From NCBI GenBank assembly GCA_964596125.1, contig CAZQRP010000001.1, forward strand, positions 255,361 through 319,360: DNA of 64,000 nt. The letters are read 5' to 3'. The DNA comes from CAZQRP01 sp964596125. Its GTDB lineage: Bacteria > Chloroflexota > Dehalococcoidia > GIF9 > UBA5629. Positions 51,805 to 58,628 of this stretch are shown in pieces. The position numbers and the translations under genes are program-made. Positions within the stretch are counted from its first letter, which is position 1, and each line of letters begins with the position of its first letter. A model generated the notes under the pieces. It was not told the DNA's origin, ran no database searches, and worked only from the letters and a program-made list of their open reading frames with translations.

Positions 51805-52947
51805 TCAGCGAGACTCCAGCGCCTGGTTCAGATCCTCGATTAAATCGTCTATATTTTCCAGACCTATGGATAACCTGACCAGTTTGTCGGTGATTCCTAT
51901 TTTTTCTCTATATTCTTCTGGCATTGAAGCATGGCTCATGGTAGCCGGATGCTCAGCGAGCGAGGTGATACCACCGAGAGATTCTGCCAGTGAAAAAAGT
52001 TTAAGCTTTCTTAGGAAGCTGTTAACACTCTCAATGCCACCTTTTACTTCAAAAGATACCATCCCACCAAATCCCTTCATCTGATTTCTGGCGATCTCAT
52101 GTCCTGGATGAGACTCAATCCCTGGGTAGAATACTTTCTCTGCTGAAGGGTGAGTTATCAGGTAATTGGCGACTGCAACGGCGTTTTCCTCATGTTTCTT
52201 CATCCGAATGGGTAGGGTCTCAATGCCCCGCAGCACCAGCCAGCAATCAAAGGGTGAAGCACAGGTCCCCATGGCGTTGAGTAAAAATTGGACCTTCTGG
52301 GTCAGGTCGCTTGTAGTAGTGACCACGGCTCCTCCAACAACATCGCAGTGTCCATTCAAGTATTTAGTTGTTGAGTGAACGACGATGTCTATCCCGAAAT
52401 CGATAGGTCTTAAAAAATAGGGAGTAGCAAAGGTATTATCAATCACTGTCATCAGATTGTGCTTTTTAGCGATGTCAACCACCATCTCAATATCGGTAAT
52501 ATTCAGCAGTGGATTGGATGGGGTCTCCAGCCATAACATTTTGGTGTTGGGCTTTATAGCATCTTCGATCTTCTTTCTAGTATCCAATCTCAGAAAAGTG
52601 AACTCCAGCCCAAAATTGCGCATCACATCCTGGAATAGCCTGTAAGTTCCGCCGTAGACGTCGTCCCCCGAGATTACATGGTCGCCAGCCTTAAGTAGAT
52701 GAATGACCGTCGTTTCGGCAGCCATACCGGTGGCAAAGGCAAATCCTGCCTCTCCTCCCTCGAGCTGGGCAATAGTGTCCTCCAGTACTTTTCTGGTTGG
52801 ATTTGCCGTGCGGGAGTAATCATAGCCCCTTGTTTTACCTATATCCTCGAAAGCGAAGGTCGATGTCTGATATATAGGCACCGAAATAGCACCTAATGCT
52901 GCATTTGGCCTCTCTCCGGAATGGATCGCTAATGTTTCAAATCTCAT
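51805..52947 (-). CDS. Cystathionine gamma-synthase / gamma-lyase family enzyme
   Basis: The 380-residue PLP enzyme opens MRFETLAIHSGERPNAALGA, has YDYSRTANPTRKVLE, YGGTYRLF and the PLP Lys K195 in HSTTKYLNGH. It ends with VRLSIGLENIDDLIEDL. Sequence alone cannot separate synthase (O-acyl- or O-phosphohomoserine plus cysteine to cystathionine) from lyase or homocysteine synthase. Being next to thrC, which needs O-phosphohomoserine, a synthase is favoured. AAGGAGGAGGG precedes the ATG. The 150-base gap upstream may hold its own promoter. Confidence 0.92.
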   Translation of the reverse strand: MRFETLAIHSGERPNAALGAISVPIYQTSTFAFEDIGKTRGYDYSRTANPTRKVLEDTIAQLEGGEAGFAFATGMAAETTVIHLLKAGDHVISGDDVYGGTYRLFQDVMRNFGLEFTFLRLDTRKKIEDAIKPNTKMLWLETPSNPLLNITDIEMVVDIAKKHNLMTVIDNTFATPYFLRPIDFGIDIVVHSTTKYLNGHCDVVGGAVVTTTSDLTQKVQFLLNAMGTCASPFDCWLVLRGIETLPIRMKKHEENAVAVANYLITHPSAEKVFYPGIESHPGHEIARNQMKGFGGMVSFEVKGGIESVNSFLRKLKLFSLAESLGGITSLAEHPATMSHASMPEEYREKIGITDKLVRLSIGLENIDDLIEDLNQALESR

Positions 52948-53097
52948 ATCCCTCCTCCTTGATCGGACTCTACCTATCTTTTAATATGGAAGGGTTGCAA
53001 CCGGCAAGATTTTAACTGGTGGCACCTATTCCCCCTATAATTTTAAATCATCTACAGTGCGAAAAATCTATAACAATCCATTACTCATGTTGATGGA

Positions 53098-53910
53098 TCA
53101 GCTACCTGTGTTGAATTTCATCATTATAGCTTCAAGAACCCCACGACCTATGGCTCTCATCTTGTAGTTGATCGCGTAGCAGATAGCGGCGTCATTCACC
53201 GGGTCAATCTCAATGAGCTTGCTGCCTTTTGACACACTGACACCGCTCCTTAAAAGGCCTCGTAGCATACCGCTCATCGGCGCTTCCAGAGGCTGGGCTC
53301 CGATACTACCAATGATTTGGTGAATATCTACCGAGTCTCCAATCTCCCTATCTGTGGTAAAGACGCCTGAGTGGGGTGCCCATATTACTCTTTCTTTAGT
53401 AAGTCCATTTATGGCAACCGGTGTTCCAGTGTCTTTTTCAGCAGCCCCTGCAACTATCACCATACCCAGATTATTGCTGTGATTGGTCTCCACCACAATA
53501 TGCACATCTCTACCGGCATAAAAGCCCGGACCTACACCGATTACTAGGGGAGCGTCAGTGATCATAGTGCCCTTATTTTGCTTGGCCATAGTGGCGTCAA
53601 TCAATACATCGGGCTGCATCTTTTCTTTTATTGATGCTTCAGGGTCTATGACTATGGGTATATTTCCTTGCTGCCAGACCCGGTGGATTTCTTCTGGCAC
53701 AAGGGGGACGAACTCTGCTGTCACTCCTTCAATGGTTTTTGTCCTATCAAAGACCGCTTCTGAGAAAGTAGTACCACGGCTGACTGATAGGGGATTCGCT
53801 ATCTCAGTGAGGCAAACTTTAAAATAGCTGAGATGTAACCGGTGAGCTATACCACTAGCTACTTCTCCGCTACCCCTGATTAATACTATAAGCTCAGATA
53901 ATTTCCTCAT
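53098..53910 (-). CDS. yqeB: YqeB / EF2563-type selenium-dependent molybdenum hydroxylase system protein
   Basis: From ATG 53910 the protein has 270 residues: MRKLSELIVLIRGSGEVASG, GVGPGFYAGRDVHIVVET, WAPHSGVFTTDREIGD and GMLRGLLRSGVSVSKGSKLIE. This is the EF2563/YqeB family, linked with maturation of selenium-dependent molybdenum hydroxylases. No such hydroxylase is in the window. A reading from 54039 would add 43 residues that lie over the cysE end in another frame and look non-coding. It lies 34 bases after cysE, so it appears to be in the cysteine operon, an unexpected place for it. Confidence 0.85.
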   Translation of the reverse strand: MRKLSELIVLIRGSGEVASGIAHRLHLSYFKVCLTEIANPLSVSRGTTFSEAVFDRTKTIEGVTAEFVPLVPEEIHRVWQQGNIPIVIDPEASIKEKMQPDVLIDATMAKQNKGTMITDAPLVIGVGPGFYAGRDVHIVVETNHSNNLGMVIVAGAAEKDTGTPVAINGLTKERVIWAPHSGVFTTDREIGDSVDIHQIIGSIGAQPLEAPMSGMLRGLLRSGVSVSKGSKLIEIDPVNDAAICYAINYKMRAIGRGVLEAIMMKFNTGS

Positions 53911-53944
53911 CAGATTTCTTCTCTCAATTACTTGTTGCTCCTCA

Positions 53945-54661
53945 TTATATTCCCGCTCCCTGGCTAAATTGCCGTTCAATCTCTCTTTTTCTTTCTCGCA
54001 GTTCATCTTCAGGGGATACGACGCCGCCCGATCTCTCAAGCCTCTCCAGACGCTTTCCTGTCTTCTCCTGTTCGTTCAAAATAAGCCTTATAGCTTCTGC
54101 TAATGGGTCGGGTAATCTCGCATGCTCCAGGTCGGCGAGTGGTCTATAATGGTCTTCCACTATTCTGCCCGGGATACCAACCACTGTAGCCCCGGCTGGA
54201 ACCGATTTCACCACCACCGAGCCTGAGCCAATCCTGGCTCCTTCGCCTATAGCGATGGCACCAAGAGCAATTGCTCCTGTTCCAACGACCACATTATTGC
54301 CGATGGTTGGATGACGCTTCTCCTTCTTTAGGGTTGTTCCACCCAGGACGACTCCCTGATATATTAGCACATCGTCCCCTATTTCTGCTGTCTCTCCAAT
54401 GACGACTCCTGCTCCATGATCGATAAAGAATCGCCTGCCGATTTTAGCTCCGGGGTGGATTTCGATGCCGGTGAGGAAACGGCTGATATGGGATAGGAAA
54501 CGGCCCCAGAAACGGAGGTTGTGCTGCCACAGAAAGTGAGCCAAGCGATGAAACCACAAGGCATGCAGCCCCGGGTAACAGAAGACAACTTCCAGCTTGC
54601 TTCTCGCTGCTGGGTCTTTAGCAAATACAGTTTGAATATCTTCTCTCAAGATCTTAAACAA
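53945..54661 (-). CDS. cysE: Serine O-acetyltransferase
   Basis: From TTG 54661 the protein has 238 residues. It has a helical N-terminus (FKILREDIQTVFAKDPAARS) and a left-handed beta-helix with IHPGAKIGRRFFIDHGAGVV (catalytic His in DHG), IGDDVLIYQGVVLGGT and GSGSVVVKSVPAGATVVGIP. It makes O-acetylserine for CysK. The charged tail (about 50 residues, ending RQFSQGAGI) is longer than in many CysE and lacks the usual C-terminal Ile anchor context, though it does end in Ile. TTG 54661 has AAGGG upstream and fits the family N-terminus; a start at 54736 would overlap cysK by 52 bases. Confidence 0.95.
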   Translation of the reverse strand: MFKILREDIQTVFAKDPAARSKLEVVFCYPGLHALWFHRLAHFLWQHNLRFWGRFLSHISRFLTGIEIHPGAKIGRRFFIDHGAGVVIGETAEIGDDVLIYQGVVLGGTTLKKEKRHPTIGNNVVVGTGAIALGAIAIGEGARIGSGSVVVKSVPAGATVVGIPGRIVEDHYRPLADLEHARLPDPLAEAIRLILNEQEKTGKRLERLERSGGVVSPEDELRERKREIERQFSQGAGI

Positions 54662-54683
54662 AGTAGACGCCCTTTTACGTGCT

Positions 54684-55694
54684 TTACGTAGTTTGATTAT
54701 GCTCCTGAAAAAGCCAGGTAGACAGATAGCGTTCACCCGTATCGGGTAAAACTACCACTATAAGCTTGCCAGCGTTTGCCGGTCTCCTGGCTACCTCAAG
54801 AGCTGCCCAGGTTGCTGCTCCTGAAGATATACCCGCGAGTATTCCTTCCTCTCTGGCTAATCTTCTGGCCATCGTTCCAGCATCTTCGTTGGTAACCTTA
54901 ACAATTTCATCTATTAAGTCCATTCTTAGGACATCGGGGACGAAACCGGCTCCAATGCCCTGAATCTTATGCGATCCTGGTTTTCCGCCGGACAGGACCG
55001 GGGAATCGGCTGGTTCAACTGCGATGGCTTTGAATAAGGGCTTTCTCGATTTGATTACCTCGGCCACGCCGGTAATTGTTCCTCCTGTTCCCACGCCGGA
55101 GACCAGGACATCTACTCTGCCATCGGTGTCCCTCCAGATTTCCTCTGCTGTAGTAAATCGGTGTATCTCCGGATTTACCTGGTTTCTAAACTGCTGGGGC
55201 ATAAAGTAGTTGGCATTTTCAGCCACCAGTTGCTCGGCTTTTCTTACGGCTCCTGGCATTCCTTCTGCCCCAGGAGTCAATACCAATTCGGCACCAAAAA
55301 TGGCCAGCAGTTGTCTTCTCTCCTGAGACATGGTATCAGGCATGGTGAGAATGAGTTTATATCCTCTAGCAGCACAGACAAAGGCTATTGCAATACCTGT
55401 ATTACCACTGGTAGGCTCAATAATTACCGTGTCTTTACCGATGAGCCCCTTCTCCTCCGCATCAATGATCATTGATACTCCTATCCTGTCTTTCACGCTA
55501 CCTATAGGGTTGAATGACTCGAGCTTGGCCACAACTTCCGCTTTCACTCCCCCAGTTACCCGGTTCAATCTGACCAGGGGTGTGTTTCCGATTAACTCAG
55601 TTGAGTCTCTTGCTATTCCTCTCGTTAACTTTGGTATCTCTATGGTCTTATACTGAAGCTTCTCAGTTTTTGGAGTTGTCTCATTCATCTTCAT
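54684..55694 (-). CDS. cysK: Cysteine synthase A
   Basis: The 336-residue PLP enzyme makes cysteine from O-acetylserine and a sulfide source. It has IGNTPLVRLNRV, PLP Lys K68 in GSVKDR, EPTSGNTGIAIAF, GVGTGGTITG and EEGILAGISSGAA. A 30-residue N-terminal extension (MKMNETTPKTEKLQYKTIEI and on) is not found in most CysK. It lies between a carrier/E1 gene group and cysE, which raises the chance that a thiocarboxylated carrier, as for CysM with CysO, is its sulfur donor. That is inference from neighbourhood; its sequence does not prove it. Confidence 0.96.
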   Translation of the reverse strand: MKMNETTPKTEKLQYKTIEIPKLTRGIARDSTELIGNTPLVRLNRVTGGVKAEVVAKLESFNPIGSVKDRIGVSMIIDAEEKGLIGKDTVIIEPTSGNTGIAIAFVCAARGYKLILTMPDTMSQERRQLLAIFGAELVLTPGAEGMPGAVRKAEQLVAENANYFMPQQFRNQVNPEIHRFTTAEEIWRDTDGRVDVLVSGVGTGGTITGVAEVIKSRKPLFKAIAVEPADSPVLSGGKPGSHKIQGIGAGFVPDVLRMDLIDEIVKVTNEDAGTMARRLAREEGILAGISSGAATWAALEVARRPANAGKLIVVVLPDTGERYLSTWLFQEHNQTT

Positions 55695-55754
55695 TTCCTG
55701 AATCTCCCATATTTCTTAAGTTCTGTATGTCACTTCTTATAATCTGACCCTGAT

Positions 55755-56213
55755 TCAGCCACCAGCTAGCAGCATGAAACGAGGGGCTTCATAAATCTCC
55801 ACTTCATGGTAGCCCTTTTTGGCTTTAAAACGTACTATCTCCACCAGCTTATCCCAGCCGGTTACTTGAATATCACCGATTACTCTCACCAGTTTTGGAT
55901 CACTCCAGTCCCATGTTTTTGCTTCGCTGAGCTCACAAATTCTGGATTCCCCACTTTCCATATCTATAACCTTTAGTTTGATTTCCAGCGGAATTTCTAA
56001 TTGATCGCCTCTGGCGGCCCATGGCTCCATCCAGTTCCTTAGAGGTTGGAAGTCAACTTTGTTGGAGATGCCGGAATTAATATTCTCATTTGAGTCTTTG
56101 TTATACCCGTTGTAGCCCCTACATAGGCCCAGATAATAGTGTCTACCCCGGTAGATTGCACAATCCTGGCATGATCTGTGAGAAAAAAAGCAGACCATAT
56201 CTTTTTTACTCAT
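55755..56213 (-). CDS. Unknown Cys-rich protein ending in Gly-Gly
   Basis: The 152-residue protein has an N-terminal Cys group (C8, C15, C18, C31; C-x6-C-x2-C-x12-C) that could bind metal. A mixed alpha/beta domain follows (PLEIKLKVIDMESGESRICE, VRVIGDIQVTGWDKLVEIV, GYHEVEIYEAPR) and the chain ends MLLAGG. It lies 25 bases after the ThiS/MoaD-like carrier gene, in the same operon. I do not recognise the family. The di-Gly end is the feature E1-type enzymes act on in sulfur carriers, so it may be a second carrier or a partner of the E1-like protein; this is conjecture. Confidence 0.7.
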   Translation of the reverse strand: MSKKDMVCFFSHRSCQDCAIYRGRHYYLGLCRGYNGYNKDSNENINSGISNKVDFQPLRNWMEPWAARGDQLEIPLEIKLKVIDMESGESRICELSEAKTWDWSDPKLVRVIGDIQVTGWDKLVEIVRFKAKKGYHEVEIYEAPRFMLLAGG

Positions 56214-56238
56214 TCCTCAACTCCTGTTGGCGAAGATT

Positions 56239-56508
56239 TCAACCACCCACCCACATAAACATGATAATTTCTACCCTATCACAATCGTTCAGCCTGGTAT
56301 TTAATCCATCACTCAGAACCTGATATGACTGTCCATTAACAAGAACATCGCAATCCGGATATAATTCCTTAAGACTACTGTCAAAGAACTCTACATTCAT
56401 CAGTGTGTTACTGCTCTGCAACTCGTCTAATAGAGCACCTAACGTAGTACTTTGAGTTTCAAATTCTGTCTCATTCAGATTAAAGCTTGATTTCAGAACA
56501 ATTTTCAC
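56239..56508 (-). CDS. ThiS/MoaD-like sulfur carrier protein
   Basis: The 89-residue ubiquitin-like protein has MKIVLKSSFNLNETEFETQS, LGALLDELQ, DVLVNGQSYQVLSDGLNTRL, and ends RVEIIMFMWVGG. The terminal Gly-Gly is the site that E1-like enzymes adenylate and turn to thiocarboxylate. Carriers of this type give sulfur to molybdopterin, thiamine, or cysteine (CysO). No moaE, thiG or thiE gene is near; cysK and cysE are, which favours cysteine synthesis. The E1-like gene is upstream in the operon. Confidence 0.88.
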   Translation of the reverse strand: MKIVLKSSFNLNETEFETQSTTLGALLDELQSSNTLMNVEFFDSSLKELYPDCDVLVNGQSYQVLSDGLNTRLNDCDRVEIIMFMWVGG

Positions 56509-56566
56509 GATCCCGTCCTTTTTCTTTTTTAATTAATACATAAACTGTTGATCCGTGGAGCGATGG

Positions 56567-56773
56567 TCATTTTTCATCTAGCTTTAAGAAGCACGCCATG
56601 ATCATCCTCGCTTCTTCGACAGCCTCCGGGGCTGCTATAATCGTACTGTGGCTACTATGATCGGGACCGCCTGCCTTCTTTCTCATATATTCATCGGTGG
56701 TCTGGTACATGCTTTCTGGCTTGTGCCAGGATGTAGCTGCATTATCAAGATAAATCACCCTATTTACCCTCAC
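56567..56773 (-). pseudogene. Cysteine desulfurase N-terminal remnant (68 residues)
   Basis: The sequence opens MRVNRVIYLDNAATSWHKPE, the unmistakable start of class-V cysteine desulfurases (IYLDNAATSWPKPE), and goes on to EEARMIMACFL. It stops after 68 of about 380 residues; no PLP-Lys or active-Cys region follows in any frame, because only 58 bases separate it from the carrier gene. The GNPGRSGH-like loop is changed to GGPDHSSH. Its ATG overlaps the E1 stop as ATGA, so it is still in a translatable position. Most likely a deletion remnant; a kept short peptide is possible. Confidence 0.75.
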
Positions 56774-57780
56774 GTTCCAATGAACTTGGCATAAAGTCCC
56801 CGTGCCAGTGACTCATCGGTAGTATTTTTTACAATGGCACGGCCGTCAGGGAAGATAACCATCTCTTGCGAATCGGTCGTGAATTGCAGCATAAACTCAC
56901 TACGAGCAACCTGTCCGACCTCTTTTAGATTAGCTTCAAGCTCATTTAAAGAGAGTTCTTCTATCTTCGGATTTAACACCTGCACGGCATTTTGACCACA
57001 AAGTAAAGTCGTTTTTATTCCAAATTTACCCTCCAGGAACTCGTATCTACCGTTGCAGGCTGGACAGTCTTCACGGTAGTTGACCTTAAGGCGGTAAAAT
57101 GTTCCTGCCCAAACATCAATAACTATAATACCCCGATTGATTTTTTCCGATCCGACCAGTAACTTCATCGCTTCGGCGGACTCAAGAGAGCCGATAATAA
57201 AGGGGGCGGGATTTATCACTCCTGCTGTGTCGCAGGTACGAATTGTTCCCCTGCTGGGGGAGTTAGCCGAGAAACATCGGAAACAGGGAGTTTCCCCCGG
57301 GACTATGTTCATGGTCATTCCTTGAGAAGAGATGGCACCGCCATAAATCCATGGTATTTTAAGTTTTAAAGAGACATCGTTGATAAGAAAACGGGTTTCA
57401 AGGTTGTCCAGTCCATCAAGAATCAAGTCCGCACCACTGATGTGCTTTTCGATATTTGTATAATTTACATCGGCAACTATTCCTTCGACCTGTACAGAGG
57501 AGTTTACCTTCTTCAGATGCCGCTCCGCTGCTATTGCTTTCGGTAGCTGGCTTTTTATATCATCTTCATTGAAAAGGACTTGCCGCTGCAAGTTATGATA
57601 CTCTATAAAATCTCTATCGATAATCCTTACTCTACCGATCCCGGCACGTACCAGCGAAGTGGCAATAACTGTTCCTAGAGCGCCGCAGCCAATAATCACT
57701 ACGGAGCTGTTTCCCAGTTTGTTTTGTCCTTCTTTACCTATATGAGGGAAGAGGATTTGTCTTGAATATCTATCAATCAT
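56770..57780 (-). CDS. E1-like adenylyltransferase (ThiF/MoeB/HesA family)
   Basis: The 336-residue protein has the nucleotide loop GCGALG (31-36), DRDFIEYHNLQRQVLF with the Arg finger region, and DGLDNLETRFLIND. Zinc ligands are C166, C169, C239 and C242, and RTCDTAGV holds the candidate catalytic C183. Zinc and Cys match MoeB/ThiF. An 85-residue C-terminal part (from about 250) is not a rhodanese, so sulfur must come from another protein. It should adenylate the Gly-Gly end of the carrier encoded two frames downstream. It follows the Rrf2 regulator by 46 bases. Confidence 0.92.
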   Translation of the reverse strand: MIDRYSRQILFPHIGKEGQNKLGNSSVVIIGCGALGTVIATSLVRAGIGRVRIIDRDFIEYHNLQRQVLFNEDDIKSQLPKAIAAERHLKKVNSSVQVEGIVADVNYTNIEKHISGADLILDGLDNLETRFLINDVSLKLKIPWIYGGAISSQGMTMNIVPGETPCFRCFSANSPSRGTIRTCDTAGVINPAPFIIGSLESAEAMKLLVGSEKINRGIIVIDVWAGTFYRLKVNYREDCPACNGRYEFLEGKFGIKTTLLCGQNAVQVLNPKIEELSLNELEANLKEVGQVARSEFMLQFTTDSQEMVIFPDGRAIVKNTTDESLARGLYAKFIGT

Positions 57781-57826
57781 AGTGGCAGCTTGCCCCTTCT
57801 GCTAAACTTTTGGATCTATCAACTTA

Positions 57827-58270
57827 TTATATGTAGTACATCATTCCTTTAGACTGTTGTTTGTTTTTTTGTCTCTCAACTACGTCCTGCAGTGTGATAG
57901 AGCCCAGAACACCGTTCATTGCTTTTTTCATTTCATCCCAGATATCCCGTGTGACACACAGTTCAGAGCGGGTACATATTTCCGGATTCGTGACACACTC
58001 TACGGGAGCAAGTGAACCTTCAAAGAGGTAAACAACTTCACTTAGTTTTATTTCCTCGGGAGGTTTAGCCAGTGAAATTCCCCCCTTGGCTCCTCGAGTG
58101 CTCCTTAATATGCCTGCAGCTATAAGCGGGCCGACTAAATGCTCCAGATATGTAAGTGAAATCTGCTGCCTTTCAGCCGTGTCTTTTAAAGGAACGGGCG
58201 CCTCCCCATCATGAAGAGCTAAGTCTAAAAGTGCTCTGGTTGCATAACGTGTTCTAGTTGAAAGCTTCAT
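57827..58270 (-). CDS. Rrf2 family transcriptional regulator
   Basis: From ATG 58270 (AGGAG nine bases upstream) the protein has 147 residues. It has MKLSTRTRYATRALLDLALH, LKDTAERQQISLTYLEHLVG (winged helix) and ILRSTRGAKGGISLAKPPEE, the Rrf2 recognition region. Three Cys (CVTNPEICTRSELC) stand where IscR holds a [2Fe-2S] cluster, so Fe-S or thiol sensing is possible. CymR, another Rrf2 member, controls cysteine synthesis with CysK. Here the gene starts the sulfur operon. An IscR-like palindrome overlaps its promoter, which points to self-control. Confidence 0.93.
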   Translation of the reverse strand: MKLSTRTRYATRALLDLALHDGEAPVPLKDTAERQQISLTYLEHLVGPLIAAGILRSTRGAKGGISLAKPPEEIKLSEVVYLFEGSLAPVECVTNPEICTRSELCVTRDIWDEMKKAMNGVLGSITLQDVVERQKNKQQSKGMMYYI

Positions 58271-58284
58271 CGACTCATCTCCTT

Positions 58285-58303
58285 GTTGACTAATATGGTC
58301 AAC
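58285..58303. promoter_or_regulatory. Rrf2/IscR-type operator
   Basis: GTTGAC-TAATATG-GTCAAC is a perfect 6-bp inverted repeat with a 7-base centre. It matches the core of the IscR type-1 pattern (YYGACTRWWWYAGTCRRS) with one mismatch. It covers the probable transcription start of the rrf2 operon. Confidence 0.7.
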
Positions 58304-58306
58304 ATA

Positions 58307-58334
58307 GTATACTATAAAATCCATTGCCTGTCAA
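58307..58334 (-). promoter_or_regulatory. rrf2 sulfur-operon promoter
   Basis: Reverse-strand TTGACA (58334-58329) and TATACT (58312-58307) are 16 bases apart. A 12-bp ATAGTATACTAT palindrome (58304-58315) spans the -10. Confidence 0.65.
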
Positions 58335-58628
58335 GTAAATAAAACGATCTGAAAATAATACCCGTCATTTATGTATAAAATGAAGAATTAAGAATGGACA
58401 GACGACCGCTTGTTTTATGAGGGGTGTTTATAATGCTGGTGATAGTAGTCTGTCTCGAATTTAGCAAGCAGTGGTATTGATTATTTTCCTGGGGATAAAC
58501 ATACGGAGAAATGTGTGTGCAGGTAGCTGCTCAATGCACTTTTGAGTTTTCCGTGCCAATTTCGGGTACGTGTCAATGACAAATGAATAAAACTGTGGGT
58601 ATTATTCGATATTTGCTACGGGTACAGA
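58335..58628. other. Intergenic region between rad50-like and rrf2 genes
   Basis: About 290 bases with no gene or structured element recognised. Confidence 0.35.

Noticed and set aside
52948..53097. Possible SAM or T-box riboswitch before the cystathionine enzyme gene
   Set aside because: The leader has a GGTTGCAACC palindrome (52993-53002) but none of the conserved SAM-I core, T-box or SAM-II sequence elements.
54662..54736. Longer cysE start overlapping cysK by 52 bases
   Set aside because: TTG 54661 has a ribosome site and matches the family N-terminus; the added 25 residues are shadow of the cysK end.
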